This document shows, piece by piece, positions 8,747 through 17,109 of a DNA stretch of 64,000 bases. The stretch comes from CAZCAC01 sp964496575. GTDB taxonomy: Bacteria; Planctomycetota; UBA1135; GCA-002686595. The notes beneath the pieces are model-generated. The model was given only the letters and a program-made list of their open reading frames with translations. It made no database searches and was not told where the DNA came from. Numbering within the stretch: the stretch's first letter is position 1; every line of letters starts with the position of its first letter. The translations under genes were made by a program, and so were the position numbers. The stretch covers positions 62,001-126,000 of the forward strand of contig CAZCAC010000003.1 in NCBI GenBank assembly GCA_964496575.1. Direction: 5' to 3'.

Positions 8747-9544
8747 TCAGATCACCAGCTCACCTCTTCTAGGAGAGGGAGACGCGATCGTGTCCAGGCG
8801 GTGCAGCGGGGCGCCGCTCGGAGAATGCCGCGTGCGTCGCAGGGCTGCCTCGAGGGAGGTGACGTACTTGGGGATGGACTCGCGCATCAGCTGCAGTCGG
8901 TCGACCAGGTGGGAGACCCACAGGGGACAGGTGTTCGTGAACTTGATCTCGACCACGACCCCGTCGATCGGGGTCCTGTGCCAGCTCTCACCGCCGACGG
9001 AGCAGTCGGGCGATCGGGTGACCGCGTACTGGATGTCGTAGTCGAACGTCAGGCGCACGGGATCGTGCGCGCGGGACTCGTAGGCCTCGCGCTCGTATCT
9101 CACCCGGAGGACCGGCTCGGCCAGAATCTGTCGCATCCGCAAGCGGAACCTCTCCAGGTCCTCGGGCAGGTTCTCCGTGAGCTCGCGCCCCGCCAGGACT
9201 CTCGAGGCCGTCGCGCGGCTGACCGCGCAACGGTTCTTGAGCACCACCTGGTCGGAGCGCTTCTTGATCTCGAAGAACAGCGGCTTGTCGGGATCATCGG
9301 AGTACGAACGCACCCGTAGCTTGTACCGATTGCGCCGCCCCTCGCAGGTCGACAGGAACAGGTCCAGGCTCGGACTGTCGTAGTACAGGCTCGAGATCGT
9401 GTACCGGTGGCCCCGCCTGTTGAGCGCGTAGCGATCCGGCTGCATGTACTGCCGGACCATTCCGCGGATGACGGGGACGGTATCGGGGGCCACGAGGTAC
9501 TTGCACTCGTACCTCGAGGCGAGGGTTCTGTCGTGATCCAGCAC
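8747..9544 (-). CDS. VTC-domain (polyphosphate polymerase-like) protein
   Basis: A 265-residue protein of the VTC family, the triphosphate-tunnel fold that in yeast Vtc4 makes inorganic polyphosphate from ATP. The GTG at 9544 is preferred because GGAAG stands just upstream and the family starts with RYECKYLV. The frame stays open for 79 more codons upstream, but only inside the neighbouring gene. Basic and acidic tunnel strands are visible: RYECKYLV, RNRYKLRVRSY, LFFEIKKRSDQVVLKNR, RVRYEREAY, RLTFDYDIQYAV and VVEIKFTNT. It has no SPX domain or membrane segment. It lies 23 bases downstream of a CotH-like gene on the same strand; CotH and VTC proteins are often neighbours in bacteria. The activity is inferred from the family. 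Confidence 0.9.
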   Translation of the reverse strand: MLDHDRTLASRYECKYLVAPDTVPVIRGMVRQYMQPDRYALNRRGHRYTISSLYYDSPSLDLFLSTCEGRRNRYKLRVRSYSDDPDKPLFFEIKKRSDQVVLKNRCAVSRATASRVLAGRELTENLPEDLERFRLRMRQILAEPVLRVRYEREAYESRAHDPVRLTFDYDIQYAVTRSPDCSVGGESWHRTPIDGVVVEIKFTNTCPLWVSHLVDRLQLMRESIPKYVTSLEAALRRTRHSPSGAPLHRLDTIASPSPRRGELVI

Positions 9545-9567
9545 GGTTCTTCCGGGCTTTCGACCGA

Positions 9568-12060
9568 CTACGGGAGGAAAGTCAAGGAGAGGCCGTCCGA
9601 GAGGTTGAAACCGGCGCCTCCCGCGGGCGGATCGCGGAACCAGCACTGGAAGTTGTGCGTCTCCCCGGCATCGATGCTGTCGAGGAAGGACATCGTCTCG
9701 AAGTCGAGGGCCACGCTGAACTCGCCGGCCGGAGTGGAAACCTGCGCGGGGGAGATCCGGACGATCCCTCCGCCGGCGCACCGGTAGCCGTCGCCGAAGG
9801 CGATCTGGATCTGGTTCGGGCCGAAGAAGAACAGGCCGAACTGGCTGGCCGGCGCCGAGGTCGTCAAGAGGGTCAGGTCGTTGACCTGGAGACTCGCGCT
9901 ACCCGTGGCGCTGATGGCGGCTCCAGCACCGGAGGAGTTGACCGCCCCGATGCAGTAGTTCGTGCCGATGTTGCACTCCGTCGAGGCACTCCAGCTGCCC
10001 GGGCTACCGAGGTCTCCTCCTGCGGAAGCGACCGAGTTCTGGGCGTCGCCGGGGTAGGCGAGGAACCAGCTGTAGGGATCCTCCTGCCCGAGACCGCCCG
10101 AGCAGACCGACGCGCTCGCATCCCTGGCACGCACGCTGCCGGGGAAGTCCTCGTCCCCGTAGGTCAGCCGATCCACGACCTCGCCGAGGTCGTTGAACAA
10201 GTTGATCTGGTCGTTGCGCCCCAGGGCCGCCGTGCTGGAGCCCAGGACGGTGACGCCGGAAAGCCCCCAGGCCGTGACGAAGGCGGCCGAGGTCGATTCG
10301 GTGATGATCACCGACTCGCCGGCCGCCACGGTGCCCGCGGCCGAGAGGTCGAAGGTCCCCGGAACCGCGCTCTGGTCGTCGAAGCTCCAGCCCGTGAGGT
10401 CGATGGGCGCGCCCGTCAGGTTGGTGAGCTCGAAGAACTCACCGTCGGAGCCGGAGTACAGGTACTCGGTGATGCGAATCCCGCTGGATCCGAACGTGTA
10501 GCCGAGCTCGAGCGGCTGGAACTCCGTGTACTTGGGATGGAAGCTCAGGGAGCCGTAGCTGTTCGCCGACTCGGCGCCCACGTAGTAGCTGACCACCTGG
10601 CCGGGGTAGGCCACGATCGGGAGCACGGCGCCGTAGACGCCGTCACCCGCCGCACCGTCGCCGGACAGGCCGTTGTCCAGCATCGGAGTCCGCAGGTAGC
10701 TGCCCGGCTCCGGGAGGTAGAACAGCTCCACCTGCTCGACCGAAACCACCGGGCCGTCGACCTCCGCGGTGATGTAGACGGTATCCGTCGGCGAGGGTGA
10801 ATCGGAGCTGGCGTCGACCCACAGGATCTCGGGGGCCGGGGCCGACACCTCCGAGTTGTTGTCCATGAGGGCCTTGCGCTGGTTGACGAACGGCATCAGG
10901 CCGGGCACCGTGCCGCCTCCGGGTCCACCGCCGCCGAGGTCGACGCTCGTGGTGAAGTTGTTCAGGAAATCCTGATACGAGTAGAGCTTCTTGGGATCCG
11001 CCTGCACCGCGGCGTCGATCAGGTCCCGGTGCTCGTACAGGATCGTCCCCAGCTGGGCCCAGTCGAACTCCTCGAGCGCGGCGCGCAGGTGCGCCATGTA
11101 CCGCTGCCGCAGCTCGGGCACGTCGAGCACGTGGCTGAGGACGGGCTTGGTGCTGTCATTGAAGTTGTAGGTCGGAGACCAGCCGGCATCCGTGAAGCAC
11201 TCGTTGCCGTCGGTCTGGAGCAGGTGCATGCGACCGTCCACCGGATCCAGGTACGTCACGAAGTCGGCGCCCTTGTTGACGTAGCTGTCGTCGTCCGTGA
11301 ACAGGTTCTCGAGGGCCACCGACCGGATCGACGGATCGAGGGCGAACAGAGTGTCGATCTGCTCCCAGCTCGCCAGCGGCGTGTTCGTCACGGCGTAGCA
11401 CACGTCGATCAGCGCGCCGATCGGATCCGCCAGGCCTCCGTCGTCCTTGACCTCGTAGCCGTCGTAGTCGTTGGGATTGGTCCCCACGTACTGCAAACCC
11501 GGGCCGTGCGGGTCGTTCGCGCACTTGATGCGCATCCCGTCCTCGTCGTCGAAGAACTCCCGCAGCATGTCCGCGTTGTACTGCTGGACGTTGGCGTAGA
11601 CGCCCCAGTTCTGCGAGTTGAGGGTGAGGAGGACGTGATTCGAGCGCCCGTTCGGGATGTACCTGGTGAGGAAGTTGTTGTACACCACCTCACGGCAGAA
11701 GGTCGGATCGCGGTGCGCGTTGTTCAGGTTGAGCGTGTTGTAGCCGACCAGGTCCTGGTCGGGGTGAACGAAGTCCATCTCGACGCTCAAGGACACCTTC
11801 TCCGCCCCCGGCGGCAACGTGAAGTACGACGTGTTTCCCCGGATCCTCACACCCACGTCGGGGTAGACGGTGCCTTCGAACGTCAGGTCGGCGAGGATCA
11901 GCGTCTGCGACGCGTAGTTCTGGTGCAGGAGGTTCCACCAGTTCGAGTCGTGAAACGCCAGGTCGATGGTGCGGAGCACCGTGGTGTCGTACAGGTCCTG
12001 TGCCGGAGCGGTCGGGGCCAGGGTCGCCAGGAACAAGAGAAGGAAGCGTGAGTGCATCAT
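9568..12060 (-). CDS. Secreted CotH-like protein with lamin-tail domain and shared C-terminal module
   Basis: An 830-residue secreted protein. The start is one of two adjacent ATG codons at 12060/12057 with GGGAG upstream; the signal peptide is MHSRFLLLFLATLAPTAPAQ. Residues about 25-420 are CotH-like: GVRIRGNTSYF, DLVGYNTLNLNNAHRDPTFCREVVYNNF, NWGVYANVQQYNADMLREFF, ENLFTDDDSYVNKG. CotH proteins are a spore-coat kinase family and are widespread in other bacteria. An Ig-like linker (VSVEQVELFYLPEPG) follows. Then comes a lamin-tail domain at about 575-690 (IRITEYLYSGSDGEFFELTNLTGAPIDLTGWSFDD), and finally the 130-residue module beginning NYCIGAVNSSG and ending LSLTFLP. It shares a strand with the VTC gene and probably a transcript. 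Kinase activity is not shown by sequence. Confidence 0.85.
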   Translation of the reverse strand: MMHSRFLLLFLATLAPTAPAQDLYDTTVLRTIDLAFHDSNWWNLLHQNYASQTLILADLTFEGTVYPDVGVRIRGNTSYFTLPPGAEKVSLSVEMDFVHPDQDLVGYNTLNLNNAHRDPTFCREVVYNNFLTRYIPNGRSNHVLLTLNSQNWGVYANVQQYNADMLREFFDDEDGMRIKCANDPHGPGLQYVGTNPNDYDGYEVKDDGGLADPIGALIDVCYAVTNTPLASWEQIDTLFALDPSIRSVALENLFTDDDSYVNKGADFVTYLDPVDGRMHLLQTDGNECFTDAGWSPTYNFNDSTKPVLSHVLDVPELRQRYMAHLRAALEEFDWAQLGTILYEHRDLIDAAVQADPKKLYSYQDFLNNFTTSVDLGGGGPGGGTVPGLMPFVNQRKALMDNNSEVSAPAPEILWVDASSDSPSPTDTVYITAEVDGPVVSVEQVELFYLPEPGSYLRTPMLDNGLSGDGAAGDGVYGAVLPIVAYPGQVVSYYVGAESANSYGSLSFHPKYTEFQPLELGYTFGSSGIRITEYLYSGSDGEFFELTNLTGAPIDLTGWSFDDQSAVPGTFDLSAAGTVAAGESVIITESTSAAFVTAWGLSGVTVLGSSTAALGRNDQINLFNDLGEVVDRLTYGDEDFPGSVRARDASASVCSGGLGQEDPYSWFLAYPGDAQNSVASAGGDLGSPGSWSASTECNIGTNYCIGAVNSSGAGAAISATGSASLQVNDLTLLTTSAPASQFGLFFFGPNQIQIAFGDGYRCAGGGIVRISPAQVSTPAGEFSVALDFETMSFLDSIDAGETHNFQCWFRDPPAGGAGFNLSDGLSLTFLP

Positions 12061-12468
12061 CGGAACTCCCGGGGCGGATGATTCGGGTCGGGTGATGGTC
12101 AGGTCGTGTCGGGAACGCGATCGGTGTCGGACTGCTCGTGTATCCAGTCGTCCGACGCACGGCGACCGGGTCCTCGCGAAGTTCGGCGAGAAAACGGATC
12201 TTAGGAGAGCGCAGATGAGAGAACCGTGAGAGCGGGGCGCCGAATCGACGAACCAGTCGGCCGCGCGTCGGATCCGCGGTCGGCCATTCGAGCGGCGACC
12301 ACGGTCCTCGTCCTCCGGCCGGGGACGCATTCCGGGGATCGTCCCTCCCGTCTCATCATCCTCTAACGGACTGCGGACTAGCCTTGGTCATCCCACCTGA
12401 CCCCTGAGGCGCCCACGACTTGGGCGAGATCGGCGCGAGCCGCCGGCGGCAAGCAAGACACGATTCCG
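12061..12468. other. Divergent intergenic region, 408 bases
   Basis: Separates the CotH gene (minus) from the arylsulfotransferase-like gene (plus) and must hold both promoters. I see TAGCCT near 12379 as a weak -10 candidate for the plus gene and a 12-base palindrome (GCCGCCGGCGGC) at 12439-12450. No open frame here has convincing coding character. Confidence 0.5.
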
Positions 12469-14109
12469 GTGACGTCAATTCGCATTCTGGGCCCAGTCGC
12501 CCTCCTTCCACTGGCGGTCGGTCTCGGCCTGTTCCGCGATCACGGCGCGGATCCCGGTCTCGCGCCGGAAGCGGTCGACCCGATTCGACCTGACGTCGAG
12601 GCGGTGGAGGGCGGCTATACCCTGTTCGCGCCCAACCGCTCGACGACCACCTACCTCATCGACGGTGACGGGCAGGTGGCGCACCAGTGGAAGAGCGAAC
12701 AGCACCCGGGCCAGTCGGTCTACCTGCTGGAGAACGGCAACCTCCTGCGCACGGCCAAGGTCGAGGACAACCCGGTCTTCCGCGGTGGCGGGGCGGGTGG
12801 CCGGGTGCAGGAGATCGCCTGGGATGGCACCGTGGTCTGGGACTACGTGTATTCCAGCGAGGAGCACCTGCACCACCACGACGTGGAGCGCCTGCCGAAC
12901 GGCAACGTGCTGCTCATCGCCTGGGAGTGCAAGACCGCGGCGGAGGCGATCGCCGCTGGCCGCGATCCGCAGCTGCTCGATTCCGCGGAGTTCTGGCCCG
13001 ACCACTTGATCGAGGTCGAGCCGCTCCGGCCCAGTGGCGGCAGGATCGTCTGGGAGTGGCACGTCTGGGATCACCTGATCCAGGACTTCGACAGCAGCAA
13101 GGACAACTACGGCGACGTGGCGGCGCATCCCGAGCTGGTCGACATCAACGCGGACAGCGTGCGGGAGGAGCTGTCCGACGAGGAGCAACGGAAGCAGCTC
13201 GAGGCGCTCCGGGCTCTGGGCTACGTCGGCGAGCTTCCCGATGAGGATGCCCCCGCCCGCCGCATCGGGCGTGGCGGTCCCGACTGGATCCACACCAACT
13301 CGGTCGCCTACCACGCTGAGCTGGATCAGATCGTGCTCAGCGTTCACAGCCTGAGCGAGATCTGGGTCATCGACCACAGCACGACCAGCGAGGAGGCCGC
13401 CGGCCACAGCGGTGGGCGGAGCGGCAAGGGGGGCGACCTGCTCTACCGGTGGGGGAATCCACGGAACTACCGGCGCGGGACGGAGAGCGATCGGCAGCTC
13501 TTCGCTCAACACGACGCGCACTGGATCCCGGAGGGGCTGCCCGGAGCGGGGCATATCCTGATCTTCAACAACGGAACGACTACCGGAGCGCGGGCCTGGT
13601 CGTCGGTCGACGAGATCGTGCCGACGGTCGACGACGAGGGAGGCTACGCCCTGCTGGAGAGCGGGTTCTTCGGCCCCGACCGGCCGGTCTGGACCTGCTC
13701 CAGCACCGACGGCGTCGACTTCTACTCCGGACACATCTCCGGGGCTCAGCGGTTGCCGGGCGGGAACACGTTGATCTGCGCCGGTAAGAGTGGACGCTTC
13801 ATCGAGGTCACTCCGAGCGGCGAGGCGGTCTGGGAGTATTCGAATCCCTTCGAGGAGACCGGGGTGCCCGGCGGCCGCGGCGGGCGCGGTCGGGGACCGG
13901 GACGAGGCCCGCGCGAGGGAGCACGAAGAGGTCCGCCGCCCGGCCACCGAGGCCCGCCGCCCCCTCCCGGCGGCCGCGGGGCACGGCCGGGCGGCCCTCC
14001 GCCTGGTGGCGGGCGCTCGGTCTTCCGGGCCTATCGCTACGCCTCCGATTACGCCGGCCTCGCCGCGCTCCACGCCGCCGAGTGGGAGAAGGAGGAGGTG
14101 CCCGAATAG
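12469..14109 (+). CDS. Arylsulfotransferase-family (ASST-like) beta-propeller protein
   Basis: A 546-residue protein of the arylsulfotransferase superfamily. The family has a propeller fold; characterised members move sulfate between phenolic compounds in the periplasm, and many members are unassayed. The GTG at 12469 gives a hydrophobic N-terminus (ILGPVALLPLAVGLGLF) that can act as signal or anchor. Family blocks are GYTLFAPNRSTTTYLIDGDGQ (written here as the start of blade one), LLENGNLLRT, HLHHHDVERLPNGNVLLIAWE, DWIHTNSVAYH, GDLLYRWGNPRNY, LFAQHDAHWIPEG and RLPGGNTLICAGKSGRFIEV. The final strand FRAYRYASDYAGLAAL is present. Between WEYSNPF and SVFRAYRY there is a run of about 50 residues of Gly, Pro and Arg (bases about 13861-14018) not typical of the family. 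The acceptor is unknown. Confidence 0.85.
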   Translation: MTSIRILGPVALLPLAVGLGLFRDHGADPGLAPEAVDPIRPDVEAVEGGYTLFAPNRSTTTYLIDGDGQVAHQWKSEQHPGQSVYLLENGNLLRTAKVEDNPVFRGGGAGGRVQEIAWDGTVVWDYVYSSEEHLHHHDVERLPNGNVLLIAWECKTAAEAIAAGRDPQLLDSAEFWPDHLIEVEPLRPSGGRIVWEWHVWDHLIQDFDSSKDNYGDVAAHPELVDINADSVREELSDEEQRKQLEALRALGYVGELPDEDAPARRIGRGGPDWIHTNSVAYHAELDQIVLSVHSLSEIWVIDHSTTSEEAAGHSGGRSGKGGDLLYRWGNPRNYRRGTESDRQLFAQHDAHWIPEGLPGAGHILIFNNGTTTGARAWSSVDEIVPTVDDEGGYALLESGFFGPDRPVWTCSSTDGVDFYSGHISGAQRLPGGNTLICAGKSGRFIEVTPSGEAVWEYSNPFEETGVPGGRGGRGRGPGRGPREGARRGPPPGHRGPPPPPGGRGARPGGPPPGGGRSVFRAYRYASDYAGLAALHAAEWEKEEVPE

Positions 14110-14450
14110 TCCGGGTGGCCAGGGCTCGGCCGTCTGCTCGGCTCCGATCGACCGCGGCATGGTGGGGTTGCTCTCCTGCCGACAGTTCTGGTTCTTCGAG
14201 GTCGGCCACTCCGAAGGGCCCGATCCTGGCCCGTCGAATGCGGTCGAAGTGGGCCTCTGGCTGTGATCCGGCAGGGTTCCTGCCACACCATTCCCCCGTG
14301 CCGTGGTGTCCAGAACTTCTCCGGGGACCACGGCACACCCGAATCCCGAAATCCCCTGTCTGACCTCGCCCCGGACGCTCACAATGGACCGAGCGGCTCG
14401 CACCGCCTCCTTCGAACGATTCGGAGGACTCGAGACGGAGGACAGAAGTA
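14110..14450. other. Intergenic region with a 10-bp hairpin
   Basis: A 341-base gap between two plus-strand genes. GTGCCGTGGT at 14299-14308 and ACCACGGCAC at 14327-14336 form a perfect 10-bp stem with an 18-base loop. No T-run follows, so this could be a terminator of the upstream gene, an operator, or a leader structure of the gene at 14451. GGAGGA stands before that ATG. Nothing else is evident. Confidence 0.45.
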
Positions 14451-16991
14451 ATGGACGGGCAGCTCTCGCATCGCCGCATCGCTCGCCTCGCCACTCTGGT
14501 CGGACTCCTCTTGGCGACGCCGGCGGCTCAGGCGGACGTCTGGATCGTTGCCGAGACCGGTCCGGCGGACTTCACCGAGGTCTCCGACGCGGTCGCCTGG
14601 GCCGGCGAGGGAGACACGATCTGGGTTCGGAGCGGGTCCTACGGCGAGGTCGAGATCGTTGGCAAGAGCCTCTACGTCTCGGCGTTCAACGACCGGGAGG
14701 TTCAAATCGACGGCATCGGGATCGGTGACCTGGCGCCCGGCCAGCTCGTCTCCCTGAGTGGCCTGCAAGTGAATCGGGTCAATTCGGAAGCCAGTGGCTC
14801 GCTGGTGATCTCGGCCAGCGCGGGTAGTGTTCGCTGCCAGGACTGTCTGTTCGTGCGATGGGACAGCTCACTCGCGGGTGGAAGTGCCGTCGTGGTCCGG
14901 TACTGCGATGACGTGTCGTTCGTTCGGTGCAGTGCCTACGGGGGCGACGTTACCGGGACCCACCAGGCCGGTCTCCGGATCAAGCAATCGAATGTAAGCC
15001 TGCACGACACCGAGGTCCGAGGGTGCACGGGATCGGGGGTCACGTTTCGAGACGGTAGTCCCGGAATTCGAATGCAGGACGCGTTGCTGTTCGCCAGCGG
15101 GGGCTGGATCGGCGGTGGAGGCGGGGCCTGCTCTTATACCTGCGACGACGCCGAGATCGGAGACGGTGGTCCCGGGCTGCGGGCCGATGGATTCTCCTCC
15201 ATCTACTTGCTGGACTGCGAGATCGTCGGCGGTGGCGGGGGAGTCGGATACGGGGGATTCGGGTGTGACGCTCCTCCCGGGGAGAACGGCCCACCGATGG
15301 ATCTGGGCACCGACGTCACCCTCGACACGCTGCTGCTTCCCGCCCGGAGCTGGAGCGTCGACAACGCCACCTACGAGGGGGGCGAGGTCGCGCTCGCGTA
15401 CGATGGCGAACCCGGGGATCGCGTCTACATCATCCGCTCCACGAACGCCGAGTTTCGGCTCGACCCGGCTCGGGGAGGAGTCGAGCTGGTGGGCCGTCCG
15501 CAGACGGCGATGCCCTGCCTGGGAACGGCGACCACGGGCCAGCTCGAACTCGTCCTTCCCATCGAACAGCTGACTCCTCCAGCGCCTGCGGACTCATTCC
15601 TGTTCCAGGTGTTCGTCATCGATGGGAACGGGGAGTTCCGCTGGGCCGGTCCCGGCGCGCTGACGGTGCTCGGGCACGAGCATGTCGACCCACTCCTGGG
15701 TCCGGTGTTCGTCGACGGCGACGCCCCGCCTGGCGGGGACGGCTTGAGCTGGAGGACGGCCTTCGATGACCTGCAGGTGGCAATCGAGTATGCCGAGTTC
15801 TCCTACGAGAACGACTTCGACGTTCCCCGGGAGATCTGGGTGGCCGAGGGCGAATACGTCGCCCCCCGTCCCGGTCCGGAGAGCGACGGCTCGTTCACGG
15901 TGCGGTTCCCGACCACCATCTACGGGGGCTTCGCGGGCACCGAGAGAGATCCCGAAGAGCGCGACCTCGTGGCTCACCGGACGGTTCTCACGGGAGACCG
16001 GCAGGGAGACGACGGACCCGCGTTCTCGAACCGCGACGACAATGCGGAGAATGTGCTGGCGCTTTGGGGTCCGCTCCATGGTTCAGCGGGTCGCCCGGTC
16101 ACCATCGACGGGCTGACGGTTCGCGGCGGGCACGGCGGGCTGGATGGTGAAGGCGGTGGGCTCTACGTCAACTGGTGGGGAGACGTGGCCATCCGGCACT
16201 CCGTTATCGCCGAGAACGATGCCTACGATGGAGGTGGGGTTTTCCTCCGCGAATCCGGAAGCCTCTATCCGGTGGTCGTCGTCAACACAGCCTTTGTCGG
16301 GAACCACGGCACCACGAGAGGTGGAGGTCTTTCCGCTCATGGTAGGGACTTGAGACTGATCGGTTGCCGGTTCATCGGCAACGCCGCAAAGCAAGGTGGA
16401 GGTGTCCACGCTCTGGCACAAGCATCTCACCTCACGTCGGTGGTCGGCTGCGAATTCGTTGGGAACGAAGGCGTCTGGGGCGGGGGAGCTTACCTGCTGA
16501 GCACGGATTTCACACCGGAGATCCAAAGCTGCACGTTCCGTGAGAACGACGGCACCAAAGGCGCTGGTGGACTCCATGTGAAGACCCCCTGGATCAGCCT
16601 CCGGAACTCGATCTTCTGGGACAACGCGACGTCGGGTGTCGTATCGGAGGACTCGGCTGTGCACGTCGCCCCCTCGGGAACGCCGGTTGCACACTACTGC
16701 TGCGTCGAGGGCTGGACTGGTCTGTGGGGTGGGGTGGGCAACCACGGCCTCGACCCGCTGTTCGTGAATGGCGGACGCCTTGGGCCGGGCTCCCCGTGTA
16801 TCGACGCCGGCGACAACAGCGTCGTCCCCGTCGATACGTTCGACCTCGACGGCGACGGTGACACGATGGAGCCGCTCCCCGCGGACCTCGATGGCAATCC
16901 TCGCTTCGTCGACGACCCGTTCGTGATCGACACGGGCTTCGGGCGGCCCCCGATCGTCGACATGGGGGCGTACGAGCGGCAGGGTCCCTGA
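14451..16991 (+). CDS. Secreted double beta-helix protein with choice-of-anchor Q C-terminus
   Basis: An 846-residue secreted protein. The signal peptide ends at about residue 28 (LVGLLLATPAAQA). Residues about 30-260 form a first parallel beta-helix (FTEVSDAVAWAGEGDTIWVRSG, SVRCQDCLFVRW, VSFVRCSAY). An Ig/FN3-like insert is at about 285-400. A second, Pmp-like beta-helix at about 420-780 has repeats such as GGGLYVNWWGDVAIRHSVIAEN and GGGLSAHGRDLRLIGCRFIGN. The end SPCIDAGD, DLDGNPRFVD, VDMGAYE matches the choice-of-anchor Q domain. It lacks the shared C-terminal module of its relatives in this window. The paralogous repeat region at 27763-30042 carries the same domain plus the module. The helix could bind or cleave glycans; no catalytic residues can be named. 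Confidence 0.85.
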   Translation: MDGQLSHRRIARLATLVGLLLATPAAQADVWIVAETGPADFTEVSDAVAWAGEGDTIWVRSGSYGEVEIVGKSLYVSAFNDREVQIDGIGIGDLAPGQLVSLSGLQVNRVNSEASGSLVISASAGSVRCQDCLFVRWDSSLAGGSAVVVRYCDDVSFVRCSAYGGDVTGTHQAGLRIKQSNVSLHDTEVRGCTGSGVTFRDGSPGIRMQDALLFASGGWIGGGGGACSYTCDDAEIGDGGPGLRADGFSSIYLLDCEIVGGGGGVGYGGFGCDAPPGENGPPMDLGTDVTLDTLLLPARSWSVDNATYEGGEVALAYDGEPGDRVYIIRSTNAEFRLDPARGGVELVGRPQTAMPCLGTATTGQLELVLPIEQLTPPAPADSFLFQVFVIDGNGEFRWAGPGALTVLGHEHVDPLLGPVFVDGDAPPGGDGLSWRTAFDDLQVAIEYAEFSYENDFDVPREIWVAEGEYVAPRPGPESDGSFTVRFPTTIYGGFAGTERDPEERDLVAHRTVLTGDRQGDDGPAFSNRDDNAENVLALWGPLHGSAGRPVTIDGLTVRGGHGGLDGEGGGLYVNWWGDVAIRHSVIAENDAYDGGGVFLRESGSLYPVVVVNTAFVGNHGTTRGGGLSAHGRDLRLIGCRFIGNAAKQGGGVHALAQASHLTSVVGCEFVGNEGVWGGGAYLLSTDFTPEIQSCTFRENDGTKGAGGLHVKTPWISLRNSIFWDNATSGVVSEDSAVHVAPSGTPVAHYCCVEGWTGLWGGVGNHGLDPLFVNGGRLGPGSPCIDAGDNSVVPVDTFDLDGDGDTMEPLPADLDGNPRFVDDPFVIDTGFGRPPIVDMGAYERQGP

Positions 16992-17109
16992 GAGCCGGTG
17001 ACTATCCAGGATGGTGCCAGGCACCGCGCCCAATTCGCGAGAATCACCAACAAGGGGACCACGCTGGCCGTTTGCCCTCCGAATCCTCGCTGCAAACCAA
17101 GGACCCGAC

